NCBI RefSeq assembly: GCF_023218075.1
Contig: NZ_JALPTB010000034.1
Coordinates: 1 to 64,000 of the forward strand
From: Rhodococcus sp. HM1
Lineage (GTDB): Bacteria > Actinomycetota > Actinomycetes > Mycobacteriales > Mycobacteriaceae
DNA length: 64,000 nucleotides
Direction of reading: 5' to 3'
In this document: in pieces, positions 43,549 to 51,716 of the stretch
Layout: each line of letters starts with the position of its first letter
How positions within the stretch are numbered: position 1 is the stretch's first letter
Program-made: the position numbers and the translations under genes
The notes under the pieces: model-generated
Seen by the model: the letters and a program-made list of their open reading frames with translations, nothing else
Told to the model about the DNA's origin: nothing
The model's database searches: none

Positions 43549-45661
43549 TTGCACACACCTCACGTTCGATGGTCACGGGTACTGCGGTCAGTCTGGGCAT
43601 TGCGTTGATGGTCTGGACCCGGTCGTAGCCGGTCAGGTCGTTCACGTTGCTCCCGGCGACCCGAGGGTCCGCCTCGGTGTCGGAACCACCCCAACAATGG
43701 GTCATCGACACCGTGCCCGGGCCGACGCTCGGGTCGGTATGTGCGACGGCCCGGATCCGTCCGTGGGCCGAGCGGATCCGGACGATGTCGCCGTGTTCGA
43801 TGCCCAGTCGCTGCATGTCCTCCGGATTCACGCCTGCGGGGTTGTACCCGTGGCGTGGTAACCCGCCGATCTCCCGGCCCAGCGAGTTCATCAACTCCCG
43901 CATTCGCCGCACCGTCAGGCGCATCGGAAACTCGTTGATCCGGATCGATTCGCCGAGTGCAGCGGCGATTTCCCCGGCGACGTCGTCCGGGCACAACGAA
44001 AGACGATGCCCTGCTGCGTCTTCGGACGGTGGTCCCACCACCTTGTCGTCGGGAGGCGCAAGCATGCCACGCGGCGCCTTCTTCAACTCGTCCACGGGAA
44101 TGCGCCCGCGCTCGGCGAACATCGCGAGCAGTTCCTCCGAGGGCGGCGGTCCAGCCGGATCCAGCACGCGCCCGGCGAACTTGATCGACCGACCGGACGC
44201 GGCGGCGAGACGGAAGTAGAACTCCCAGTCCTCGATCACGCCTTCCGGCGGCGCCACGATCCGCGGGGTGTACTGCGCGAAGGGCCGCGCGAAGAAGAAC
44301 TCCATCAACAGCGTGTGGTCGGGACGCTCGTATGCCATCGTCGGCGCGATCACGAAGTCGGCGAGCCGCGCGGTATCCGACATGCGGGTGTCGACACACA
44401 CCAGCAGGTCCAGCGCACGCAGTGCCCGTTCGGCTTTCACCCGGTCCGGCAGTGCCCGTGCGGGATTGCCTCCCGAAACCACCAGGGCACGCACCCGGTC
44501 GGGGCCGGGCTCGAGGATCTCGTCCGCGAGAATCCCGGACGGCAGTTCCCCGTTCATCGTTCCGATTCCGCCGATGCGGCTGCGGAACCCGGACTCCCAG
44601 GTACGAGCTGCAGGACGAACCTCGGCGCGCAACGGGACGTCCCGCGCGAGCACGTTGTGGTTGGGTGTCATCTCACCTTCGCGCAGGTACCGGCCGCAGA
44701 CGACGTTCAGGCACGCCACGAGATGCTCAGCGAGGTTGGAATGGGGGCCCATGCACACCCCGGTGCCCGTCGTCGCCATGCCCCGGGGTCCCGCCGCGAA
44801 CAGCCTGGCTGCCCGGATCACGTCGACGGCGGGAACACCCGTTGCTTCCTCGGTGCGCTCGGGAGTGGCCGGCGCGACCGCGGCGGCGAGGGCGTCGAGG
44901 CCGTCCGCGAAGCGGTCGCAGAACTCCCGGTCGTGGCGGCCTTCGGACAGGATCACGTGCAGCAATCCGGCGAACAGCACGGCGTCGGTCCCGGGCCGCA
45001 GCTGCAGGTGCAGATCGGCGCGAACTGCGGTCTCGGTGCGTCGCGGATCGACGACGATGAGCTTCAGTCCGCGGGCCCGCGCGTCGCGGATCGAGACCGA
45101 CGGGTTGCGGGTGATCGCGCCGTCGCCGTCGCCTCCGTTGAGGGAGACCATCGGGTTCGTGCCCGCGAGCAGCCACACGTCCGCCGTGTCGAAGCGCTGT
45201 CTTCCACCGAGGTACTCCCCCATCCGCGCCTGCACGACCCACTTGGCGGACTGGTCGATCGTCATGGTCGAGAAAAGTTTGGGAGATCCGGTGGTGCGGA
45301 ACCACGCTCGCGCCATCGGTCCGGTCAGCGCTGCGAAGTTCTGCTGGGTGCCCATGAAGAGACCGAGCGAGTCCGGGCCGTACTCACCGGTGATCGCGGC
45401 GATCCGCTCGGCGATCTCCGCGATCGCGGTATCCACCGGAACGGGCTCGTAGTCGCCGTTGCGGGTTCGGCGCATCGATGTGGTGAGCCGGTCCGGGCCC
45501 TGGAGGAAATCGCCGCCCCGACGGCCCTTCGGGCACGAGTAGCCGCCGGACAGCGGGTGCAGGCCGTCGCCGACGATGCCGACGATGCGGTCGCCGTCGA
45601 CCTCCACCCGCACCCCGCACGACGCGGGGCACAGACGGCAATAGGACAACTTCACCGGCAT
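43538..45661 (-). CDS. Molybdopterin oxidoreductase 3
   Basis: A 707-residue Mo/W-bis-MGD protein: [4Fe-4S] ligands Cys8, Cys11, Cys15 and Cys43, then LLAGTNPMVSLNG and a C-terminal barrel with MTHCWGGSDTEADPRVAGSN. The Mo-ligand region reads TIDQSAKWVVQ, with Val where NapA has its Cys. ATG 45661 has GGAG 6 nt upstream; the longer frame would run into the operator. It is first gene of the operon with molybdopterin protein 2, 3-hydroxyacyl-CoA dehydrogenase and FprB, all overlapping. The two molybdo-proteins may form a heteromer or act in sequence. Confidence 0.83.
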   Translation of the reverse strand: MPVKLSYCRLCPASCGVRVEVDGDRIVGIVGDGLHPLSGGYSCPKGRRGGDFLQGPDRLTTSMRRTRNGDYEPVPVDTAIAEIAERIAAITGEYGPDSLGLFMGTQQNFAALTGPMARAWFRTTGSPKLFSTMTIDQSAKWVVQARMGEYLGGRQRFDTADVWLLAGTNPMVSLNGGDGDGAITRNPSVSIRDARARGLKLIVVDPRRTETAVRADLHLQLRPGTDAVLFAGLLHVILSEGRHDREFCDRFADGLDALAAAVAPATPERTEEATGVPAVDVIRAARLFAAGPRGMATTGTGVCMGPHSNLAEHLVACLNVVCGRYLREGEMTPNHNVLARDVPLRAEVRPAARTWESGFRSRIGGIGTMNGELPSGILADEILEPGPDRVRALVVSGGNPARALPDRVKAERALRALDLLVCVDTRMSDTARLADFVIAPTMAYERPDHTLLMEFFFARPFAQYTPRIVAPPEGVIEDWEFYFRLAAASGRSIKFAGRVLDPAGPPPSEELLAMFAERGRIPVDELKKAPRGMLAPPDDKVVGPPSEDAAGHRLSLCPDDVAGEIAAALGESIRINEFPMRLTVRRMRELMNSLGREIGGLPRHGYNPAGVNPEDMQRLGIEHGDIVRIRSAHGRIRAVAHTDPSVGPGTVSMTHCWGGSDTEADPRVAGSNVNDLTGYDRVQTINAMPRLTAVPVTIEREVCASAR

Positions 45662-45730
45662 CGGCTGCTCCCTCCGCGGTTTCGGGCAGAGACAATCGCC
45701 CTGCAAAGACGTGAGCACCACCACAATGGG

Positions 45731-45754
45731 CTTAATCTAACATCTGTAGTTAAA
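45731..45754. promoter_or_regulatory. Regulon palindrome upstream of the molybdopterin operon
   Basis: CTTAATCTA-N7-TAGTTAAAC: the clearest copy, with arms TTAATCTA and TAGTTAA around ACATCTG. It lies about 70 bp before the start of molybdopterin gene 3. Confidence 0.7.
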
Positions 45755-45798
45755 CACTGCAAAAGGCGTCGGGCGGGCAACGTCGTCGTCGAGACTGT

Positions 45799-45842
45799 AC
45801 AAGGCCGTTCACCGACAACGTGATGTCGGTGAACGGCCTTGT
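45799..45842 (-). terminator. Terminator hairpin after the AAHS transporter
   Basis: A perfect 19-bp stem with a 6-base loop, 9 bp past the transporter stop codon. Confidence 0.8.
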
Positions 45843-45851
45843 GGTCCAGTT

Positions 45852-47228
45852 CTATTCGGCTTCGACCAGGCTTGGAGTTGCGGCCGCCGCGACGCTGTCG
45901 TCACGCCCTGGTCGCCGACTTCGGAGCGCCAGGACGCCGAGCGTCACCACAGCCAGCAGCGTCGGCACGATCGTGAGCAGGAAGATGCTCTTGGCATCCA
46001 ACCCGGCCGCGATGAGCAGCGCACCGATCGCCGGCCCCGCGATCGAACCGACTCGTCCGATGCCCATCGCCCAGCCGACACCCGTTGCGCGGACCGCGAC
46101 GGGATACACCGTTGCCGCGATCGCGATGATGCCTGCCGAACTTCCCGACATGCCGAACCCGACGAAGAAGACCGCCACCAGGAGAAGCCATCCGCTGCCG
46201 AGCAGCAATGCGACCGCTGCGGTGAACACGGCGCCGAGGGTGTAGCCGGCCATCACGACGACGAATCCGTTGCCGATCCGGTCGGTGATCCGCCCGAACG
46301 TCAGCGCACCGGTCATCCCACCGAGATTGAACAGCGACGCCGCCACGAGCGCGGTCGATGCACTCCGGCCGCCCTCCCCGAACAGGGTCGGCATCCAGCT
46401 GAGCAGGAAGTAGATGACCAGGAAGTTGATGACGAACACGCCCCACAGCAGGACCGTGTCGGCCGCGCGGCCGGAGCGGAACAGGGCGCCCACCGGCGAC
46501 TTCGTCGCGACCGCCGCGTCCTGGGTGAACCGGGTCGCGGCGTCGATACGCGCCTCGGGTGCGATCTCGCCGACGATCTGCACGGCCTCCTCGTGGCGCC
46601 CGCGGGCCACCAGGAACTTCACGGATTCCGGCAGCCATCGCAGGGCCGCGACCACCAGGATCAACGGCAGCACACCACCGAGGACGAACAGCGACTGCCA
46701 ACCGAACCTGGGGATGAGGAGTGCAGCGCCGAAGCCACCGATGAACCCACCCAGCGACATGCCCGCGATCGTCACCGTCACCATCGTCGCGCGGATCCGT
46801 GCAGGGCTGTATTCACTCACCATGGCAACAAGATTCGGTGTCACTCCACCGAGCCCGAGGCCCGCGATCACCCGCAGCACGATCAGCGCCGGCATCGAGG
46901 TCACCACCGCAGTGGCCAGCGTGAACACCGCGAAGATGACGGTGCACACAATGATGATCTTGCGCCGACCGTAGCGGTCGGCCAGCGGGCCGAACAACAG
47001 ACTGCCCACCACCATCGCGCCTGTGCTCAGCGCGAGCGCGAAGCCGAACGATGCCGGTGCGATGTCCCAGTCCTTGGAGATCGCCGGAATGACGAACCCG
47101 ATGAGTTGCGCGTCGATGCCGTCCAGGATCGCGAGACCCAGGCACAGCGCCAGCACACGCTTCTGCAGGGACGACAGAGACGAACGGTCGATGAGCGCGG
47201 TGATGTCCACATCGCGAGTACCGCTCAC
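45852..47228 (-). CDS. MFS transporter, aromatic acid:H+ symporter (AAHS) type
   Basis: A 458-residue, 12-helix membrane protein. LAILDGIDAQLIGFVIP in helix 1 contains the DGxD motif of AAHS carriers such as PcaK and BenK. GPLADRYGRRK is the loop 2-3 motif and LPESVKFL lies in the central loop. It should import an aromatic or related cyclic carboxylate with a proton. The GTG start has AGAGGA 8 nt upstream. It lies 30 bp after an acyl-CoA synthetase gene, so uptake and CoA activation are coupled in one operon, controlled from the palindrome near 48.98 kb. Confidence 0.9.
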   Translation of the reverse strand: MSGTRDVDITALIDRSSLSSLQKRVLALCLGLAILDGIDAQLIGFVIPAISKDWDIAPASFGFALALSTGAMVVGSLLFGPLADRYGRRKIIIVCTVIFAVFTLATAVVTSMPALIVLRVIAGLGLGGVTPNLVAMVSEYSPARIRATMVTVTIAGMSLGGFIGGFGAALLIPRFGWQSLFVLGGVLPLILVVAALRWLPESVKFLVARGRHEEAVQIVGEIAPEARIDAATRFTQDAAVATKSPVGALFRSGRAADTVLLWGVFVINFLVIYFLLSWMPTLFGEGGRSASTALVAASLFNLGGMTGALTFGRITDRIGNGFVVVMAGYTLGAVFTAAVALLLGSGWLLLVAVFFVGFGMSGSSAGIIAIAATVYPVAVRATGVGWAMGIGRVGSIAGPAIGALLIAAGLDAKSIFLLTIVPTLLAVVTLGVLALRSRRPGRDDSVAAAATPSLVEAE

Positions 47229-47258
47229 GTGCGTGTCCTCTCGGAGAAGGGATGGAGC

Positions 47259-48824
47259 TCAGGACCGGGACGTGGCAGCGTCCGCGGTGGATACATCCTT
47301 GGGCACCGGGATGGCGTCGACCGGCGGCGTCTGGAATCGCTCCCGCAGAACAGCTTTCGCCAACTTGCCGGAGAAGGTGCGGGGCAGCGGCTCGTCGAGG
47401 GCCACCGCGTGCACCGGTCGCTTGAACTTGGCGAGGTTGCCGCTCGACACCGAGGTGATGTCGCGGACGATCTCCTCCGCCGGACGTTCGCTGTGGAAGA
47501 CGACCATGGGAACCTCACCCCACCGGTCGTCCTTGACGCCGATCACGGCGAGATCGACCAACCCCTCGATGCCGTGCAGCACCTTCTCGATCTCGGCCGG
47601 GTACACGTTCAGGCCGCCGGAGATGAGCATGTCCTTGCTGCGATCGACCACCTTGAGGAAGCCCTCCTCATCCTGCAGGCCGAGGTCGCCGGTGTGCAGC
47701 CAGCCGTCGACGAGCGTCGCCGCCGTGGCCTCCGGCTTGTTCCAGTACTCGCGCATGACGTGCTCACCGCGCACCAGGATCTCGCCCACCTGGTGCGGCT
47801 CGGCGAATCCACCGTTCTCGCCCGCGATGCGCAGCTGCGTTCCGGCCAGGGCCAGCCCGGCAAATCCCGGACGGGTCCGAGCATCCTCGTAGTTCAGCGT
47901 CGATGCCATGCCCGACGCCTCGGTCAGTCCGTACGCCTGCGTCATCGGAACGCCACGACTCTGGTAGAAGTCGAGCAGGTCCAGGCTGATCGGTGCGCCG
48001 CCCGCACCGGCGAACGTGAACTTCGCGAGCTTGCGCCTGCCGAAGCCGGGCAGCTGCGTCATGCGCTCCCAGATGACCGGGACGGTGGTGGTCGCGGTGA
48101 TCTGTTCGCGCTCGAACGTGTCGAGGGCGATCGCCGGGTCGAACTCACGCAGCAGCACCATGGTGGATCCGGGCAGCACCACGAGCTGCGCGAAGATGGA
48201 CAACACCGAACCGGTGTAGACCAGCGGAGCCGAACACATGACGCGGTCACGACCGGAGATGCCATGGCTGAGCACCTGCGCGATACCTGGGGCGAGCGCA
48301 TTGCGGTGCGTGATGAGCGCGCCCTTCTGGACCCCGGTCGTGCCCGACGTGTAGCAGATGAACGCCGGATCCGAGGGGTGGATCTCCACGGTGGGAGCCT
48401 CACCGGGTTCGAGCAGATCGCTGTACGGCCGATGATCGGTCCCACCGATCGCGAAGATCTCGAAATCGGTTTCCGATGCTGCGACTTCGAGCAGGGGTGC
48501 AAGCTCGTTCTCGACGATCACCACACGCGGTGACGAGTCGGCGATCATCGGCGCCAACTCCTTGCCGACCAACCGGAAGTTGAGCGGGACGCTGATCGCT
48601 CCGAGCTTGAGCGTAGCCAGAACGACGTGTGCCAGCTCGGGACGGTTGAGCATCATCACGGCGACACGATCGCCCTTGCGCACGCCACGGGCTGCGAGCC
48701 CCCGCGCAAGCGAGTCGGTGACCGCATCCACCTCGGCCCAGGTCTGGGAAGTGTCCCCGAAGACGATCGCTTGCTGGGTGGGACGAGTCTTGCCCCAGTA
48801 TCGAACCAGATCGGCCAGATTCAT
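47259..48824 (-). CDS. Acyl-CoA synthetase (AMP-forming ligase) 3
   Basis: A 521-residue ANL-family ligase, more diverged than the two other copies. It has phosphate loop TSGTTGVQKG near residue 168, YGLTEASG, TGDLG, VDRSKDMLISGG and the lysine in TFSGKLAK. It should activate the acid brought in by the AAHS carrier encoded 30 bp downstream. ATG 48824 has GAGGAG about 6 nt upstream. Its promoter has a strong copy of the CTA-N7-TAG palindrome. Confidence 0.9.
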   Translation of the reverse strand: MNLADLVRYWGKTRPTQQAIVFGDTSQTWAEVDAVTDSLARGLAARGVRKGDRVAVMMLNRPELAHVVLATLKLGAISVPLNFRLVGKELAPMIADSSPRVVIVENELAPLLEVAASETDFEIFAIGGTDHRPYSDLLEPGEAPTVEIHPSDPAFICYTSGTTGVQKGALITHRNALAPGIAQVLSHGISGRDRVMCSAPLVYTGSVLSIFAQLVVLPGSTMVLLREFDPAIALDTFEREQITATTTVPVIWERMTQLPGFGRRKLAKFTFAGAGGAPISLDLLDFYQSRGVPMTQAYGLTEASGMASTLNYEDARTRPGFAGLALAGTQLRIAGENGGFAEPHQVGEILVRGEHVMREYWNKPEATAATLVDGWLHTGDLGLQDEEGFLKVVDRSKDMLISGGLNVYPAEIEKVLHGIEGLVDLAVIGVKDDRWGEVPMVVFHSERPAEEIVRDITSVSSGNLAKFKRPVHAVALDEPLPRTFSGKLAKAVLRERFQTPPVDAIPVPKDVSTADAATSRS

Positions 48825-48977
48825 TCTGTCTCCTCGTGCCGGCCGTGGCGGCGTAGCCCGCTCTCGCTCACGACTGTCGAAATGTGCGGCTCCTGCCGAG
48901 CCTGTCCACCCGTCCAAGATCCCCGGGCGCGGGATGCACACTCACCGAGAGTGTGAGCGCGGTCACCGGGGACGGGA

Positions 48978-49001
48978 CGAATCTAACATGCGTAGGTAAA
49001 C
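48978..49001. promoter_or_regulatory. Regulon palindrome upstream of acyl-CoA synthetase 3
   Basis: GAATCTA-N7-TAGGTAAAC: exact core and good arms, 154 bp before the start codon. It is the last copy seen, as the next operon to the right uses a different operator. Confidence 0.6.
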
Positions 49002-49033
49002 GGTACAACCGAATCTGCCGGGCATTTTCTCGG

Positions 49034-50263
49034 CTAACCGCGAGCGGCCGCGCTCCTGCCGGACGGATCGCCGGAACCGTCGTGGCACGACAGGCCGGCG
49101 AGCACCTCGTCGGTGTCCGCGCCGAACTTCGGAGGCAGTGCCGGCGCGAATTCCTCCCCGGACACCCGGATCGGGCTCGCAACGAATTCGAGTTCACCCA
49201 CGCCCTCGTACTCGACGCGGTAGGTGTTGGAACGGCTGGCGAAGTGCGGATCGGCGATCATGTCGCTGACCGAATTGACTGGCCCACCTGCGATCTCGTG
49301 CTCGAGGAACAGCGCGAGCCATTCGTCGCGCGTGCGCTGCAGGAAGATCTCCCGAAGCTCCCGGTACACGTGATCAGCGCGCGCCGACGCCTCGGCATCG
49401 GTACTCACGAGATCTATCTCCAGCAGATCCGGGCGGTCCACCGCGAGACAGAAGTTGCGCCAGAACTTCTCGACGTGCGAACCGAACAGCATGGCTTCGC
49501 CGTCCTTCGTCCGGTACGCCTCGAGACGCGGCCAGTCGGGCAGGCGCCCGTCCGGCAGCCAGGTGGGACGCGGGATCGACCGGTCCTTGTTGAGTTCGGC
49601 ATCGATCAGATCGGGCATCCACGCTGCGGCGACGTCGATTCCCGCCACCTCGAGCCGGCAGCCCTCCCCGGTGCGGCCCGCCCGGTGTACCGCGGCCAGC
49701 AGGCCCATCGCGCCGTACGCACCGAGCGCGTACATCGCCATCGGTGGCGTTGTCCCACCGGCGATCCCGTCGATCGGCGGCTCCTCGGGCGTGCGAACCT
49801 CACGGAGCCCCGCATAGGCGTCGAACACCGGCCCGCCGGTGCCGAGTTGGCTGTACGGGCCGTCCGACCCCATGCCCGACACCGTGCAGAAGACGATCCT
49901 CGGATTCACCTGTCGCAGTCGGTCGTATCCGACGCCGAGCCAATCCAGGTAGCCGCCGCGCATACCTTCGACGACGGCATCGCACGTGCGGGCGAGTTCC
50001 AGGAATGTGCGTTTTCCCTCGTCGGTGCGCAGATCGAGCGCCACGCTCTTCTTCCCGCGGTTCCACCGCAGATGCATGAACGAGGGTCCGTCCTCGTCAC
50101 CGATCGCGCGGCTGCCGCCCACCCGCACCGGATCTCCCAGCGGACCCGACTCGATCTTGATGACTTCGGCTCCCAGATCGGCGAGGTGACCGCCGACCGA
50201 CGAAGGTGCCAATTGTGCGACCTCGAGGATGCGCATTCCCTCGAGGAGGGAGTATCCGCTCAT
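49034..50263 (-). CDS. CaiB/BaiF-family CoA-transferase (single domain)
   Basis: A 409-residue type III CoA-transferase: GMRILEVAQLAPSSVGGHLADLGAEVIKIE at the start and VDLR/RGKKSVALDLR for CoA binding. The Asp in AAWMPDLIDAE lies near the catalytic position, though the fit to the usual DxxxG context is loose. It would move CoA to or from a pathway acid. ATG 50263 overlaps the stop of the thioesterase gene (ATGA). It is last gene of the Rieske operon at 52897-49034. Confidence 0.85.
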   Translation of the reverse strand: MSGYSLLEGMRILEVAQLAPSSVGGHLADLGAEVIKIESGPLGDPVRVGGSRAIGDEDGPSFMHLRWNRGKKSVALDLRTDEGKRTFLELARTCDAVVEGMRGGYLDWLGVGYDRLRQVNPRIVFCTVSGMGSDGPYSQLGTGGPVFDAYAGLREVRTPEEPPIDGIAGGTTPPMAMYALGAYGAMGLLAAVHRAGRTGEGCRLEVAGIDVAAAWMPDLIDAELNKDRSIPRPTWLPDGRLPDWPRLEAYRTKDGEAMLFGSHVEKFWRNFCLAVDRPDLLEIDLVSTDAEASARADHVYRELREIFLQRTRDEWLALFLEHEIAGGPVNSVSDMIADPHFASRSNTYRVEYEGVGELEFVASPIRVSGEEFAPALPPKFGADTDEVLAGLSCHDGSGDPSGRSAAARG

Positions 50264-50922
50264 TCCGTGCCTCTTTCGGAAATATTCAGTGTCTGTTCGG
50301 GTTTCAACTCGACCCACAGGCCGTCGGCCTCTGCGACCAGTGTGTCGCCGTGGTACATGGCTCCGCGCATGAACCGCTTGCGACCGTCCTGTCGCACGAA
50401 TTCCGCCTCCACCCGCAGTTCGACGTGGAGCGGAGCAGGCGTCCGGAAGTCCACATGGAGATAAGCCGTGCGAGCCCACGGACGCCCGAAACCGTTCGCG
50501 AGCCGAGCCATGATCTCGTCGAAGATCAGCGGCGTGACACCGCCGTTCATCGCGTAGCGGCCGGAATGGAAGCGGCCGACCGTGACCCGTCCCCGAGCGG
50601 TCGTTTCCGTCACCTCGTCGAGGTGCAACGGGGGCGCAAGGGCCTGGCCTCGTCCGGCCAGATCCCATCGACGGCCCGGGATCTGGTCGTCCTCGCCGAC
50701 CTCGTGCTCCTCCAATTCCGTTGCCACGGAACGGATTTTCCCGGCGATGGCCGATGCGGTCGCGGGGTCGGGACGCGATCGCGTGAAAGCCTCCTGCACC
50801 GCACGCACTGCGGCGACCAACTCGGCGAACTCGTCGTCGGCCTCGGCCGTCGGGGTGAACGGATCATCCCAGTTCGGGTCCCAGACATCTATCGATGAAC
50901 TCGCACGATTCAGAACGTCCAT
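50260..50922 (-). CDS. Hotdog-fold (PaaI-like) thioesterase with long N-terminal extension
   Basis: A 220-residue protein whose C-terminal 120 residues look like a hotdog thioesterase (MNGGVTPLIFDEIMARL helix, then HVDFRTPAPLHVELRVEAEF). The first 100 residues are an acidic helical extension not typical of the family. It probably hydrolyses an acyl-CoA or protects the CoA pool. ATG 50922 has GAGAGGGG upstream. It overlaps the CoA-transferase gene (ATGA) and lies 11 bp after the crotonase, so it is tightly coupled in the operon. Confidence 0.78.
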   Translation of the reverse strand: MDVLNRASSSIDVWDPNWDDPFTPTAEADDEFAELVAAVRAVQEAFTRSRPDPATASAIAGKIRSVATELEEHEVGEDDQIPGRRWDLAGRGQALAPPLHLDEVTETTARGRVTVGRFHSGRYAMNGGVTPLIFDEIMARLANGFGRPWARTAYLHVDFRTPAPLHVELRVEAEFVRQDGRKRFMRGAMYHGDTLVAEADGLWVELKPEQTLNISERGTE

Positions 50923-50933
50923 GATGCCCCCTC

Positions 50934-51716
50934 TCACACGGTTTCCTCACGGGCACCGAAGAATTCCGTGAACATGTCGCCGACGGCGCGCGGCCGCAAG
51001 GTGGTGCGCGCGACCGTGTTCTCGCGGTCGTAGCGACTGCGCAGATCGCGTCCGTGTCCGGCGAGCAGGAGCGATTTGATTTCCCTGATCGCCTCGGGCG
51101 GTTGCGCCGCTATCTGCGCTGCCGCCTCCAACGCGGCCTCGAGCACGTCGCCGTCCCTCGCGTAGCGAGTGAGCAGGCCGATGCGGTAGGCCTCGTCACC
51201 GGCGACCGCGCGCGACGTCATGAGCAGATCTCGCGTCTGCCCCGCTCCGATCAACGTGTCGAGAATCCACGTCAGGTTCGCGCCACCGTATTTGGCCGCG
51301 GTCACGGTGAACCGCGTCGACGCGCCACCGACCCGCAGGTCGGAGCACGCCGCGAGCAGGGTTCCCCCGCCGTACGAGATGCCTTGAACTGCAGCGATCG
51401 TAGGTTTGGGGAATTCGAGGTATCGCCACAGCAATTCCTCGCGCTCGAGCATCGCCTCCAGGTTCTCCTTCGACGACAGCGCGGCGAGTTCCTTCAGGTC
51501 GTACCCCGCCGAGAAGGCACGATCACCCGCCCCCGCGATCACGACGACCCGGACGGCGTCGTCGCCTGCGGCCCGCGTGAGTGCCGCGTCGAGTGCTCGT
51601 TGCATCGACAGGGAGATCGCGTTGTGCGCCTCCGGACGATTCAGCGTCAGCTGCAGTACGCCCGGCCCGGGCGGCGACTCGAGTAGCTCGCTCGTGGTCA
51701 TGCCGCCCGTGGTCAT
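50934..51716 (-). CDS. Crotonase-fold protein lacking both canonical glutamates
   Basis: A 260-residue crotonase. The oxyanion segment is FSAGYDL and the second loop is SYGGGTLLAACSD. The two hydratase glutamate positions read Leu (GGGTL) and the neutral stretch KYGGANLTWILD, so simple enoyl-CoA hydration is unlikely. Crotonases with such changes act as decarboxylases, C-C hydrolases or isomerases. The ATG overlaps the stop of the Rieske gene (ATGA). It is second gene of the Rieske operon. Confidence 0.82.
   Translation of the reverse strand: MTTGGMTTSELLESPPGPGVLQLTLNRPEAHNAISLSMQRALDAALTRAAGDDAVRVVVIAGAGDRAFSAGYDLKELAALSSKENLEAMLEREELLWRYLEFPKPTIAAVQGISYGGGTLLAACSDLRVGGASTRFTVTAAKYGGANLTWILDTLIGAGQTRDLLMTSRAVAGDEAYRIGLLTRYARDGDVLEAALEAAAQIAAQPPEAIREIKSLLLAGHGRDLRSRYDRENTVARTTLRPRAVGDMFTEFFGAREETV

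Noticed and set aside
13045-49001. The CTA-N7-TAG elements as KstR or KstR2 steroid-regulon sites
   Set aside because: The KstR motif is TnnAACnnGTTnnA and the KstR2 motif AnCAAGnnCTTGnT; spacing and core bases do not match.
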